DNA of 64,000 bases from Protonemura montana (GCA_947568835.1 OX387607.1:13097701-13161700), one strand, 5' to 3'. Numbered from the stretch's first letter, positions 34,400 to 47,410 are shown. Notes: generated by a model not told the origin, from the sequence alone. Numbers and translations: made by a program.

Positions 34400-34675
34400 C
34401 CAGAAGCCTGGAGGCGTGGAGCTTGGAGTCTGAAGCTTGGAGGCTGTAGCCTGGAGACTGGAGACTGGAGCCTGAAGCCTGAAGCTTGGAGCCTGTAGCC
34501 TGGAGACTGGAGACTGGAGACTGGAGCCTGGAGACTGGAGTCTGAAGCCTGGAGACTGGAGTCTGAAGCCTGAAGCCTGTAGCCTGTAGCCTGTAGCCTG
34601 GAGCTTGGAGCTTGAAGCTTGGAGCCTTCAGCTAGCAGTTCGGAGCTCGACCCCAGGCTCAAGTATGAAAATAAA
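34400..34675. repeat. heptamer minisatellite, block B
   Basis: Same heptamers and same right-hand flank as block A, about 410 bases away, so a segmental duplication of array plus flank. Confidence 0.85.
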
Positions 34676-34904
34676 CATAAAAAACAACAATGTCATACAA
34701 AGAAGTCTTTTTCTCAAAAAAATTAATTAAATTCAGCAAAAGTTAATCAAAGTGCAGTTAAAATACTAAACTAAATGCTTACAAGTTGCCAGTATTTTCA
34801 AATAATCTTCTAATAGTCACTTCTTTTTTCGTTCTTCGAGATCTTGACCTTGAAGCACTATCTTGAAGCACTCACTTTTTCACACGAGCAGGAAACCGCT
34901 TTCC

Positions 34905-35240
34905 TGTGATCGCGAGACCGTTGAGCACGTGCTCTTTGTAGGACAGGAGCGTTTACTCAAACTGTCCCAGGGGTTGGACACCCCTTGAAAGGCAAGGTCC
35001 ACCCACGTGAAGCGATGAGTCTACTTGCATGACATACTTCTAGGACGGTCATGGGATTAGCGCTAATGTGTGTTCTCCCCCAAAAATGGCCGAACCCGCA
35101 TGGCGCGAGCCGTGCAGAACGCCTTCAATTCATGATGCTGGAAGCTCTCGAAGTTCTGCGTCGGCGCTTGATTGGGCGCGCTGGAACTTACACGGCTAGG
35201 GTGCCTACACCGAGACGCGAAAATGTTGCGAAATAATAAA
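34905..35240 (+). mobile_element. possible non-LTR element 3' remnant
   Basis: DRETVEHVLF resembles the HC-type motif near the end of some non-LTR ORF2 proteins, followed by an open tail to 35236 and an A-rich AATAATAAAAGATAAAG end. Weak: a single motif. Confidence 0.25.
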
Positions 35241-36295
35241 AGATAAAGATCATTTAGCAAGTGTCTTAGCTTATTTAGAAGCAGAATTGAACCAGTCAAA
35301 TATCGCTGAGACCCAAACAGCTGTTCCTAGAACGTTATGTTGAAACTTTTATTACCTGAAAAATGCTAACGCGAAAAATATAGATAAATACTAAGAAGTA
35401 TGGAACAAAAATTAACCTATCACGTAGGCTGGCCTTCATTCCAAATCTTGTGAAGACAAAGATAATTTTAACTCTTGCCTTGTTGATATTCTCTAACAAT
35501 CCTATCTTTCCTTCGATCACTCAGCCCTGTCTGGAACTGTGCGTCCAAGCACGTGCAAAGACTGAGCATCTGGTTCCTTGGTTTACTCTGTTGTGAATTA
35601 AGCAATGTCTTCTAGCACTAGGTGTTCTTTCAGGGTGTGGGGGTATCAACAGGTACCGATGTACCATGAAGAGGCGGGGAACGCAATGGGGCAGGGGAAT
35701 GAGATGGCTGGGCGGTGGCTAGCGGGGGTTGATTCGAGTGATCGAACTAGTCTCTAGCTAAGAGGGGGCCTTACTATGGGGTTGGGGTTGTCGAAGACGT
35801 CTCTTCCAGACCACGGAACTGATGCTAGTTAAACTGGAAAGACAAGAGACACCCCAAGTGTGCAGAGACGCATTGAAACCCCAAGGGCCAATGCGGCTAC
35901 TGGTGGTGAATTGATCAGTCGTTAGCACATCCTACGTTCAGCCAATAGTTCGGTGAACATTTGCAAGAGTTCATGAACTCTGTGTTTGAGCTAAAATGCA
36001 TCCTATGTGCCAGCCAGCGGGCAACTTTTGTATGACGGACAGTAGAGTATTCAGACTCAGAATGTCGTCAGCTAAAAATGGGATCCTGCCTGACCTCTTC
36101 ACGCTTGCTGGAACGGGACACGGCGAGACAAAATACAAGAGACAAAATGCAGGAGACGAAATACAATTGAGACAAAATGCAAACAAGATCATATTGTCAA
36201 GCTGAAAGAAAGTGTTTTCCCTGTAGCGCCAATCCCTCGACCTGCCCTTTACTTAACTTGACCTCAGCGATGCGCTGGTAGTTTCCACACTTGGT

Positions 36296-37863
36296 TTACT
36301 TTCCTTTCTTGGAGAACCGTTGTAACCGCTCGACTCGGCCGGGATGCAGCGAGTGGATGATGATGTGATCCATCTTGGGCATTCTTTTCATCACTTGGCA
36401 TGCGATCATTCCTGCAATGATCGGGAAATCAGGAATAAATGCAGGATTGACATGCTTTGATGTCATATTACAAGACATTCAAATTGACATCCATGCAGGA
36501 TCCATGTCCATATCAATCTTGTTCATAGTGCACAAAACATACTAATGATTTGAACAGTTTCCTTGGGAGTTCAGGAAAACAAAACAGCTGATAGTTTTCA
36601 TGCCATCAAGCGCCTTCATCTGCAGTATCAGCGAAACAAGATGCAACAGTTGAAACGTGCGTAATTACAAATGAAACAAAAATCGAGCGTAAAAATATTT
36701 GTTTTCATATGTATGGCAATTAAAGCACAGTCACAGCAATGGCTATTTCAAAATTCTAACCGAGTATTGTTGTGCAATGCTGAAATCTTTTCAGCCAAGC
36801 ATGTGAGCTAAGGAAAGAATTATAAATATGATAGGTATTACATGCCATACACACAAGTTGCTGGATATTCTGGATCTCTCCCCGGCTTAGTTTTGCATTC
36901 TGGCTGATCTAGGCTGGGAATAAAGATGATTAGACTTGTAGGTTGTGTAAACCATGCTGCACACATCTACAGACCAAGAGGTATGTTAGGTTCAACAACG
37001 TTATTAAACTGCCTTTCGCTAATTATTGGTATCTAACATTTTGTCATTTATTTGAGTGAGTTTTTCGAATGTTTTTTTTATTTATTCATTAACTGACAGT
37101 TGATTTTTATCAATTTGAATGTGTTTTTGTACAACAGAGTTCACAACACCCAATAACACCCAATAACACACTTTGGAATCGCAGGCCAAACAGACGTGAC
37201 TGGCAGAGCCATCAGATCTCCAGCCAAGATCCGTGCTAATCTGGCAGCTTCATCTGCAAGTTTGTTAAACAATAGCACAACTTATTCACATGATAGAAAG
37301 AACGTCTGGAACTCAAGGGGACATGAAATACAATGAAGATCAGGACTGGGATCGTGCCAGCTGTCTCCTGGATGCACCAGGAATTACCTAAACTTGTCGG
37401 AAAACCAAAAGATCTGGACCAGAACCTTGCAGAACTCCAGGCTAGGAGACTGTTATGGATTTAGAAAAAAACACTAAAGATGATGAAATTAATGTTTACA
37501 TTATGTAAAACAAGGTCAAGTTCCAATACCTCATTTTATACCTTTGTAGTTAATCAGTACACAGTTGATGATAGTTATGTCATGTTAGGTATTTATTATT
37601 TTGTGTATACCATTTCAGAGTTAAGCTTGTTTTGTGATTTAGATTTTTCATTTTCATTTCCTACTTGCATTCAATTAGTTAAACTGTTTGTCAAAGAAAG
37701 AAATGTTTGAATTTCTAGCAATAATATTTTATGATATGAAAACACCGGGTTATTTATGCTACATACCTGGGAGTAGCGGCGCTGTTGCTTCACCTGCCGA
37801 GTTTGAGCCTCCATTGAAGTGCAGGTGCTTTTTGCTGGCAGTATTCCTCCTTAGCGATCTCAT
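36296..37863 (-). CDS. candidate two-exon small basic protein, unrecognised
   Basis: Exon 37871-37767 (ATG at 37863; donor GTATGT) and exon 36411-36296 (acceptor TTGCAG) join in phase to give 70 residues: an N-terminal half with HLHFNGGSNSAGEATAPLLP and a C-terminal half with KRMPKMDHIIIHSLHPGRVE ending in a basic tail. No TM segment or known domain. Support is limited to splice signals and the frame; other exons could lie between. Confidence 0.3.
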
Positions 37864-37917
37864 CGTCGAACCTGCATCAAAACATTCTACTGTCAAAGCT
37901 CGCAGCATTCAGTGATC

Positions 37918-38035
37918 TCACGAGAACCGGTGTTTCAAACACGCCAAACCGTTCGGTGGTCACCCATCCAATACCTGACACGGCACTGTGTTGCTTTACT
38001 TCGGTGATCTCAGGAAGAAAAACGATTTGGCACAA
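37918..38035 (-). mobile_element. 5S-SINE head fragment
   Basis: GGTCACCCATCCAATACCTG and CTTCGGTGATCTC are the reverse of the 5S-like head; no body follows. Confidence 0.6.
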
Positions 38036-38767
38036 TCAAGTCACATGCTTTAAATTAAATATTTTATATCTGTTTTAATTAATTGATGAAAAATAAAATA
38101 ATTAAAAAAAAAGTCAAATTAATCTTTCAGCAGAGCACAATAGTGATTAGAAGAATTAGCAATTACTTATCAGATGTTCTGAAGTATCAAGTATCCTTGT
38201 TAGGTACTGAAAAAGGCATCAATTTTCCAATAAGTAGAATTGTGTATCGACCACCCTTCTATGCTTGAAGGGTCTTTCACCAATCACTACCAATTCTATA
38301 CGATGGTTTTTAAATACTATCAATTCTTAATAAAATACTATCAATTCTTAATATCAAAACTTACATTCTAGTGACGGGAGCTTTTGTTTGCGTTGCGTTG
38401 AAGTTCGAGCGTCGTCAACTCCGCTCCGTCTTCGTCAGAGCCAAATGCTTGCCGCTACACGATGTTCCTAGTTTTCCCGTTTTGTTCTTCTCGGCATTTG
38501 ACTGGTTCCATTGCGAAGCAAACTCTGCGTGGTGCAGTAATGTTGTCCTGAGTTTCCCCGATCTGTAATTACATTTCACTGTTTTAGCTTCCATAAGCAT
38601 ATAAAGTCTTTCATGAAGTGCAACAGGCATAGGGAAACATGTTGTGATAGAAGTTTCATTGTGATTTTATTTATTTGAGTATCAAAAAGTTGATATGGTC
38701 TCTAAATTTGGAAAGGTACCTAGCAAGAAAACCGACTAACAATTGTCTGTGGTCTGGAGGCATACGT

Positions 38768-38973
38768 ATGTTCAGGGCAATTACGAAGATGAATTTAATT
38801 GTAAAGTATCGTGTCGTGATTGGAAGGTTCCCATGGCACAGCTGCACAAATTTTGCACTCGTTTACGAACGCATTACAAACCTATTGGCTGCTGCCAAGC
38901 TTGTCTGGACAATTGCATTAGTGGCAAGGGAGGCTGGGATTGGGCTGAGCCGAAGGCCAAGTGGGCACATTAA
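38768..38973 (+). other. cysteine-rich open frame, possible terminal exon
   Basis: After an acceptor-like TATGTTCAG, the frame runs GNYEDEFNCKVSC...CTRLRTHYKPIGCCQACLDNC...WAH and stops at 38971-38973. AATAAA follows at about 39069. The 7 Cys in 66 residues suggest a disulphide-rich extracellular or zinc-binding protein. No upstream exon was found and I do not recognise the family. Confidence 0.25.
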
Positions 38974-39074
38974 AGAAGCGGTACTTAAGATCGTAATGGG
39001 AAGTAATGTTTGCTAGATAAAGTAGAAAAACTTATGGGTAATTAGAAACTGGAAAAGGTGATTATATAATAAAT

Positions 39075-42000
39075 TAAAAAGATAGATTTACAAGATACTG
39101 GGAAAATGTCAAATATCGAATTGAAAAATCTGAAAAAAGATTTTACTTTTGCTGTTGAAACTAGTATTATGAATTAAGAAATGGCTAAGTAGTAAAAAAG
39201 AAGAGCAAAGTTAGTGGGTTTCTTAGAAAAAAACCTTGAAATCTAGATTAATCAACGTGATGCAGAAATGTGGGATCAGAAATGTGGACATGCCTTGCAA
39301 TGGAGAAAATGCAGAGAAAGCAATGCAATGCAAACCTATCATGAAAATGTGGCTATAAATAAAATCTCGTAAACGCCCGACGTTTTTCAAGAGCTGAGAC
39401 AGGAAGCTGTATGTTGAAAATAATATAAAGACAATGATGGGAACGGATTTTCCATTGGCGAGCGAAAAAGCGAATTTTTTATTCGATTAAGTGTGGTGTT
39501 CATTAAAAAAACGATTTAATTTAAGAATGGCGAGATAAAAATTGGAACCCTGTTGCTAAATAAAGACTTGTATGCCCTTAGCATAGCTCCAAGCAAATTT
39601 GAATGAACAAATTATCTTGAAGTTATTCGGTTAAATATTAGTGCGGAGGTATGTACCTCTTTGCTAATATCATAGTAGAGAGTTTTATGTCGCTTACATA
39701 ACTGGGTTTGTCGGAATGTGCCCACTCATAGCTCAATAAATCAAGTTTTCTAATCACCCTGGTACCGGGTCGAGCAGGTATCCACCGTACGGTTTCCCGG
39801 CACAAAATGGCGGAGATCGGTCATATTTCTGTGTACCCGGCCTAATGAAGGCCACGGACGGCGCGTGCTCTTAAACCCATGGTTGAATATGAAGTCGACC
39901 CATGGCGACCGACTTCGGGGATTTATTTGAGAAGTGAAAATTACCAATACATTTGATCAAATGAAAGGCCGATGAAAAAATTATGAGATAAGCGGAGATT
40001 ATTATTGAAATAAATTGTATCGTCAATTTTCCTATGTTCCACCCGCTAGAAGTTAATAAATAATTGATCAATTGAGGCAGTAATTTGACCTTTGTATTCT
40101 GGCCTGACCTCCAGGCAGACTGAGCCGGTAAAACTAATTTCATAGAACGAGACGAAACTTAAGTATCCGGATTGTTAATTTATTGGCAAAATCAAAGTGG
40201 AACCAAATGTAAAACTTACGGGACAGCGCTGATCGTGATTTGAGGAAATATTACACACATTTTTTTCGATTTTGATCGGAGGTATTTCGGGCGAGTTCAC
40301 CTCCATTGCCGTGAAACAGAGAAGGAAGTTGGCGCGTATCTTCTCACCCAAGTCAAAAGTCATATTGACGGGGAAATAAAACTGTTCGTGACAAAAATAT
40401 CTGAGGGTTTCACAATGATGTTCAGATAACAAAAAAGATGTATGGCAAACCAAACTAGAAGGGTGAAGCCAAATCGGCCCACACATTCCCAAGTCTTGCT
40501 CTGCCTATAGCAGTGAACAAATAAGCAAAATAATTACCAAATAACTTATTTGCTGACAATAGCGCTGGGACAAAAAAAAGTAACTTGCAGAATTACATCG
40601 GCGCGGTGGAAATGAGTTGCCAGACTATTTCTAAGCCGACACGTTCCCTACGAGTCTAGCATGACCTCGCCGGTCACCAACCAACCTCCCTCTACCCACA
40701 AATCGCGTCGCAGTTTGTGCGAGGAATTCGTCTTTCGTTACATATTTTTCAAGCATGAAACTAAAATAACGTCCATTTGGAAACTGGCAAAATCAATAAG
40801 AAAATGAACCAACTTTAGCATGGTATACGTATGATTTTTTGTCCAATTCCAATCAACCCAAATCACAAAACCGCTCGGTCTTTCTCGCCGTTTCCCGTTT
40901 AAAAGGGATAACTTGAGCAAAGACCTTGTCTCGAGCTATAATTTTCTTTTAGTGTGTTAGTTAAACTGCACCAATGATAACAATACGCTCACAAGTTGCA
41001 GCCTCTGCAATTTTTGCAGCTGTTCTGGTCGCCGATTTGAAATCTTTGGCTAATCGCTGGCCGGGTTGTAAATCTTTTCAATAGAAACTTTAAGTGCGGC
41101 CATAATATGCGGCCAATATCTTACTAACAAATTCTGCATGAAGCTTGCATGCGATTCAAATATACTTTGCCTATTTCTATTTCACTTGGAAATGTAATTT
41201 CGTACGATCTGTCCCTGCTAGCGTCGGTCTGCTAGTACACCTCGGGTTGATGACATTCCAACCGTAGGGATGTGATAGTATCGTCCAAAGATACGAGTAA
41301 AAAACCTTGATATCGTTGGTCTAGTAGCAAAATATTGAATCAAATCGCAATACTTTTTTATGACCACGTGGTCTAGTTTACGCTGAAAAATACAGTTAAA
41401 ATTGCATATGCGTAGTTATTTGGGTAGTACCGAAGTCGTTGCACTCGCGACATGTCTCGCCAAGATCTGCTTCCTTCCTAGAGATTGAAATATGTTTCAT
41501 ACTCACGGTTTAATTCGCCTTAAGTAATCTTCTTGAGCTATTTCTCCGAAAATTCGCTGCCGATCAGTGCTGGCCAAATCCGGGCGGTTTCGAACAGCGC
41601 TGACCTTCGCCTCCGCAAAGCTTGGCGAAGTATGACATACTGACCGACGAGCATACGCGCTGTGACTTCAGCACGGCCTGCTGAGGAGGGATGGGGACTA
41701 CCTCCCCTACTCCCAGGCAATTAGCTGTAGTACTTTTAACCCATCCAGCGAATTCAAGGCAATCAGCATTTGTCATACTCAATAAAATCGCTGAATTTTA
41801 CCTGCGTACGTTATCCACGATGATTGCCCATGAATATGAGAAGCTTGAATTCAATTTTATGGAATCCATTTGTAAACCTCTAATGGACCCTGCAACTTGT
41901 TTAAAAAAATGCAATCCGTTTGTCGGCTACCCGCTAAGAAGCATGCATTTGGTGGTGTGATTTTTATATTACCTTTTAAAAGCCTGGGCACTGGAAAAAT

Positions 42001-42970
42001 GTTATATACACTCTTTGGTCTGCATATGCTTACATTACCGGGGGGATAACACATTTTATGAGAAAAAAATGTCGTTTTGGAATTTTAGTTGTCTTATGCT
42101 TCGATGCTCAGGTTTAGTGGGCGCACATTCATATAATTGAACAATTATTTCTTATAGTATTACTCGCTATTAGTGCAGTGGTTTAACTCGGCGAATTGTC
42201 ATCGGCATGAACAATATATTAGCTTGGTAGGGGATCTAGCAATGCATAATGTACGTTTAGGTATAGTCTAAAAGTGAGGGCAAATAACAGAAGTTGTTTT
42301 CTTCTGTCCCACGGGTCAGACGGGTCAGACAGAGACAGAGACAGAGCCGAACCCCGTCTGCGTTGTGCGAGAGAGAAGATATTGTCATTTTATTATACTC
42401 TCATGTACCCACTTCATATTCCATCAAGGCAATGCTCTGACATAACTAGGGAACTTAACAAGGTTTTTTTTAGTGGGCCACAATCTAGTTTCAAATGTTG
42501 CACTATATGCCCGATATAGTCTCCAGCAAATCCTGATAATTTGTTTCCTTAGGTTTCTCCCCATAAAATCACTAATCATCAATCCACGCTATGACCCAAA
42601 TGTCATGATAGCGTCTTGGATATCAGTCTTTCATTCACCCAAGCCCAGACCCGCCATTCACACCCTGTTGTTACATGCGTCGTCAAACACCTAAACTCAA
42701 ACAATTAATTGCACAAGTAGTGAATTTTGCACCATGAGGGAAAAATATAACGATTTGTTATCTGCGGCAAAGAGCAACAATAAAACTATGTATGGGGTTT
42801 TCCTAAATATTGCCATGGTGAAATAAGAACTGCCATGGTGGCAACAGTTCTATTAGAGACGAGTTGGTCCAGTGCCTGGATAGCTGCTCAAACTAATATT
42901 ATCACTCAATTTTTGAGGGGTTGGGGGGCTAAAAATGTCAAAATCTGAAGATTAAACTCGTTTCATTATC
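39075..42970. other. gene-poor stretch
   Basis: No open frame with a recognisable motif or good exon structure on either strand; mostly AT-rich. A CAGACGGGTCAGACAGAGACA purine-rich patch lies at ~42315. I see nothing else to annotate. Confidence 0.4.
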
Positions 42971-42984
42971 AGTAAGTATCAGTT

Positions 42985-43090
42985 ATGGTGATCTTCACTG
43001 GAATCACCGAAGTTAAGCAACATTACGCTGGGTTAGGTATTGGATGGGTGACCATCGAATGGTTTGGTTCTCGTGAGATCACAGACGGTT
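42985..43090 (+). mobile_element. 5S-SINE head fragment
   Basis: AATCACCGAAGTTAAGCAAC and GGTATTGGATGGGTGACC without the body. It is followed directly by one copy of the ~173-bp repeat seen three times near 48 kb. Confidence 0.6.
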
Positions 43091-43122
43091 TAGTTATTTG
43101 ATAGTTGTTTGATAGTGTTTGA

Positions 43123-43265
43123 TATAGGATTCCGTTTAACCCCTTCAGAAAGTCCGGTCCAAATTTTCCTTTTACCTCAAGGTACCTCTGCATGTTCGTA
43201 TAATTTTACAAGATTTTCTAGTTGGGCCAAGCTTTCGTTTGATAGTTACAGCCTGTTAAGTTACG
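43123..43265 (+). repeat. single copy of the ~173-bp repeat
   Basis: AACCCCTTCAGAAAGTCCGG, TTTTCCTTTTACCTCAAGGT and TTACAAGATTTTCTAGTTGG match the tandem units at 47684-48180. Confidence 0.65.
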
Positions 43266-43540
43266 AGCACACGATTCTGTTATGTTTTTTTATTAGTTTT
43301 AATTACTATTTTTTATTTTCTTTATTTCATTGGTGAATTCCTTGAATATAAGTAAATGCTGTTCGTGGTTTTTGATGAATTCAATTCTTTGCCTATAAAT
43401 GTCAACTTTATTTTATGGTTATTTTTAAGTTATCACACATTTTCTCTTTTCTTTTTGTTTGATTTTTCGCCTCTGCAGACAAATCACTTGCCCTTTGACG
43501 GGTTTTTTATAGGTTTAGCTTGCACGATTGCAGCCTCTTC

Positions 43541-43997
43541 AAAGGTACCTAAACCGTACGGTTGGGCGTGTTGGAAACACCGATTCTCATGGAATCATCG
43601 AAGTTAAGCAACACTACGCTGAGTCAGGTATTGGATGGGTGACCATCATACACATGACCAGTTCTGTTCATGAGAGACATTGAATGGTTGAAAAATGTTA
43701 CATCAACTTCATTCACCTTGCTTATCAACCTCTCGGCAGCATGGGTTTTTGGAGGAATCCTGTTGTTCGACTTGTACCGTCCTTCGGAAGGGACGTTAAG
43801 CCGGTGGTCCCCTTGGTGCTCTTAGACAGGAGTAGGCTACATGCCAGCACCGGGTTTCCCCTCCTCCCTTCTAGGCTAGGAATTAGTTAGGTTCATCATC
43901 ATCCTCATCATCATCCACTCATTCACCGACGCCATCAGACCAGTCCTGCAGGGCCACTTGTCAAAAAAGTGCGTCTTTACACATAAATTAAGGGTAC
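43541..43997 (+). mobile_element. 5S-derived SINE with flanking duplication
   Basis: Element at about 43549-43989, from TAAACCGTACGGTTGGGCGT to CACATAAATT. Head, body and tail match the 29.8-kb copy. AAAGGTAC (43541) and AAGGGTAC (43990) flank it. The sequence before and after is continuous in an unoccupied copy at about 48322-48385. Confidence 0.8.
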
Positions 43998-43999
43998 AT

Positions 44000-45100
44000 A
44001 AATGTCCACCATGTGCAATCCATGAATATGCCGCAAGCCATAGCTTTGAGCCATAGCATTGGCGGCACAACGGCCAGCGTCAAAGAGTCGCGTGCAGAAG
44101 ATTTTATCGCAATGTAAAAATTTCTTGAAGAATACTTTAAAATGCGCTAACAAATACTTTATTTACATTTTATGCATGTTGTGGAGTTTTCGTATAAACC
44201 TAAATTGTATAGTATGCTTTGGGATACATGTAGGTAGCACAGGTTGAACAAATTCCTTGTTTAAAACCATAAAATAAAGATAGGGGTGGGCACATGGACG
44301 CATAGACTGAAGCACAATGATAGGTTTGGAAGGTTTTGTGCAGCATGAATATCTCTTTACCTACACCCAGCAAGAACAATAAATAATTGACTTTTTACTT
44401 GTCTGTTATCTAGGGTCTGCAAATTTTCTACCTGGGTTGTTGCTCGGGCTGCGTAGTTAACCTTCACCAAATTTTTATGATCTACATTAACTCAAACCGT
44501 GGCTGAACTCCTCTGACACAGTAAATCGAACTTATTACTGGTGCTTCCTTCTTTAAAGATTGAAACTCATTGCTAGTCCCCCAATCCTCATGCTTGCCTA
44601 TCGTTTCTTTGGCCTCTGCATCTAGGAAGCTTCCCCATAATCCCTGTGTATCCCCCCCCCCCCCCCCTCCCCACTATAAAAACAACCAATTTACATTATA
44701 GCTTGCATTTATGGAAGAAAATCTTACAAACCCCTCTTCTCCACTTTCAAAATGTTAGCTAACTCCCTACTAAAGCAATCATCTTAAATTATTACTTTTA
44801 CTTCACAAACACTTGTGTAACAGAACATAAATAGATAAAAAAAGAAAAAAATGGATCAATCCATTTTGTTACTCTATTACAACAGATACCACCTTGGCCC
44901 AAACCTTGCTAAACAACCTCCCTGCACATAAAATAATAATTATTCTATACTTTTATCGTTGCTATTATCAATATGATGGGCCAGTCCAAAGATTCTAGTA
45001 CAACCTTTGGTCCATAATGTGCCCAGAAATTCTGATTTTTGCTGCATAGATATTGGAACCTTCAATGCTTAGTAAGTGCCCTTATATTAACCATTAAGGC
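44000..45100. other. gene-poor stretch
   Basis: No supported gene; a C homopolymer lies at about 44650. Confidence 0.4.
44650..44668. repeat. poly-C tract (~18)
   Basis: Long C run interrupted by a single T near its end. Confidence 0.85.
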
Positions 45101-45133
45101 ACTGACTTTTTTTTTATTCAATCTTTTCTTGCA

Positions 45134-45597
45134 GATCCAAAATATGGTGTCTTCGAAAAGTGCTTTCGAGTTACTGACTGAGCTCCGTAAAGAAATTGTC
45201 TCAGAACACAAACCAGGTCCCGTTTTGCCTGCTGGGCACACAAATCTGCACAAAAAAACTATGATCTCAAGCTTATGGAATCATTCTGAAGAAGGTCGCA
45301 GTTTTCTATGGAGACACAAGAAAAAAATTACTGAACGAGGAATTTGAGTAAATCAACCATCCACCGTCTGACTTGCTATTGCTTGTTACACTTGACTGTG
45401 GCGAAGAACAGACGTTATGGCAAAGGCAATTACAGGAATGCATAAATCACCTGATCAGCTCCGCTGCTTCTGAGAATCAAACTGTACAAAATGTGCTGGA
45501 AATGTTTCTCAACCTCATTGATGAAATGTCTGCAGAAAAAATCCCAGTGGTTCCAAACAGTTTTGGATGGCACAGCTCCAAACACAGACATATATAA
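45134..45597 (+). pseudogene. broken unrecognised protein-coding remnant
   Basis: A TTCTTGCAG acceptor opens a frame (MVSSKSAFELLTELRKEI..., SSLWNHSEEGRSFLWRHKKK) that stops at 45345. A second frame (SDLLLLVTLDCGEEQTLWQR..., ending 45597) lies 1 base out of register. Shifting by one base in the A-run near 45321-45327 and passing one in-frame stop at 45349 makes the two continuous, so this looks like one ancestral coding region disabled by a frameshift and a stop. An AATAAA follows at ~45699. Family not recognised. Confidence 0.35.
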
Positions 45598-46599
45598 AGT
45601 ACAAAAAGAGAGGAGCAAAGACTGTGTTTCACCATAAAATGTAATACCGAAAGGATTGTTTGATTCTTATCGAAGATTCACTTAGAAATCAACACCCCAA
45701 ATAAAGATTGCAAAAATTGGTTGAAAACAACTGAAAATGGGTTTAATATAAACATTAATTGTAAGCTTTATCCAACCTGACATTTATACAACGATTTGTT
45801 GGAGTTTCAAAAAAGAGTTTTGTTAGAACTGTCAGTCAAGAAAAAATTTAAAAATATTCAAACGAGATCACACGAATAAATAATAGTAAAATCGTACTTA
45901 CTCGTTACTTACTTAATTGTTGTTAATTGATCGACAACGGAGGCAAATCAACAAGTGTGATATATTAGAAAAATGGTGTGTAGGATTAAAAACATTACAT
46001 TTTTCAAACTTACGTTCATATGAAGAGGTAACACAAGATAATTTAGTTGGAAATTGATAATTTGTTGTAATATAAGTAATGATAATAAGTTGGTAATTTG
46101 ATTGAAAAGGTACGTAATTGAATTTAGATCAATCTTTCCGACTTGTCCTGGCTGCACCATTGCAGTTCGAATCCTAGGTATCAAGTAAGTGTAGACAAAG
46201 GATTCAGTTTGAGTCTGACAGGTTTATTTTCAATTTTTTCTTCTGGAACTGCAGATTTTCATATCTATCTAGATGATAGGATGGAGAGACACGAAAGTTT
46301 TAACTTACCTGTCATTCGATTTTGTATACTAAGGCAAAAAGGTGATTTCAATTACTAATTGCTGATTTATAATATCTGTTTATTATAAATTCTGTTGTTA
46401 CTTTCATGTAAACCTTATCAAGTCATTTATAACTTGTACAATTATTTAAATAAACAGGCGCAAAATGATAAATAAATGCAAAATCATTTTTGTCTGCTAT
46501 AGGTGGATGACTTTTCCTCTACACTCGTAGCAGTAAATACAAAATAACAGTTCTGGTGCAAAGGGGCGGAAGAATTGTTGGGTAGAATCAAATAATAAT

Positions 46600-46985
46600 A
46601 ATAATAGCGTTTTTATTCTGCAAAGTATACAGTTACTTGGGTCCCTGGTATTTCAGGGTGTTTGGAATACAGTTTTGTCTTATAAAATAGGTAGGTAATA
46701 TAATATATATAAAAATAAGTTACTAATGTAGACAATAAGTAAATAAGTATGATATATAGTAAAATAATTATTAACATCATGTGGATACTTATTTTAAACA
46801 GCCTGTTAATACTTAATAATACTTGCCCTCATTAAAATATTCTTCTATCAGATAATAGGCGTTGTCTGTTAGGAACTGTCTCGCGTGGTAGTTTGTTACA
46901 TAATTTAGTAGTAATGTGTAAAGAGTTTGCTTGAATTGTGTCAGAATTACAGTTTCTAATATGTATGTCCTTTGCTTGCATGCAA
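46600..46985 (-). mobile_element. non-LTR retrotransposon 3' fragment
   Basis: Minus strand has a frame with LHITTKLCNKLPRE, the conserved xxLYNxLP motif near the end of jockey/CR1-type ORF2, then a short tail. Confidence 0.5.
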
Positions 46986-46989
46986 TATG

Positions 46990-47410
46990 CAATATGCAAT
47001 ATGCATGTTAGCAAAATTAAACGGGGCACTAACCAGGAAAAAATTGCATGTGCATGAACACAACACGAGAGCCAAAATGAATGCTGATGTTGAACGCTCA
47101 CGGCTCGTGGTACTTCAAAAGGCTCCAAGTAGAGCAGGTATAAAACTCTTCAACAAGCTTCCGAGAAACATGCAAAAACTTGGGGCAAAGGAGTTGTCAA
47201 AGAAATTAAAGGAATATCTTGTTGAAAAATGTTATTTCTCTGTTAAAGACTATATTAATACCGTTATGTAAACTTCCTTGTAAATAATTCCCTGTATGTA
47301 ACAATACAATGTCAATGTATGCAACAAAACCTGCAACAAATCTGTGACAAAACTATGTATGCAAATGTTTAAACAATTATTTTGTAATAAACAAACTACT
47401 ACTACTACTG
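46990..47410 (+). mobile_element. non-LTR retrotransposon 3' end, opposite orientation
   Basis: Frame with HEHNTRAKMNADVE, then AGIKLFNKLPRNMQ and LKEYLVEKCYFSVKDY, typical of the ORF2 C-terminus, then a 3' UTR ending in AATAAACAAACTACTACTAC. It abuts the minus-oriented fragment head to head. Confidence 0.65.

Noticed and set aside
33882..34662. Two minus-strand open frames with seven-residue periodic peptides (LQAPSFR-like)
   Set aside because: Follow from a 7-bp tandem repeat read in triplets; no start context, splice support or domain.
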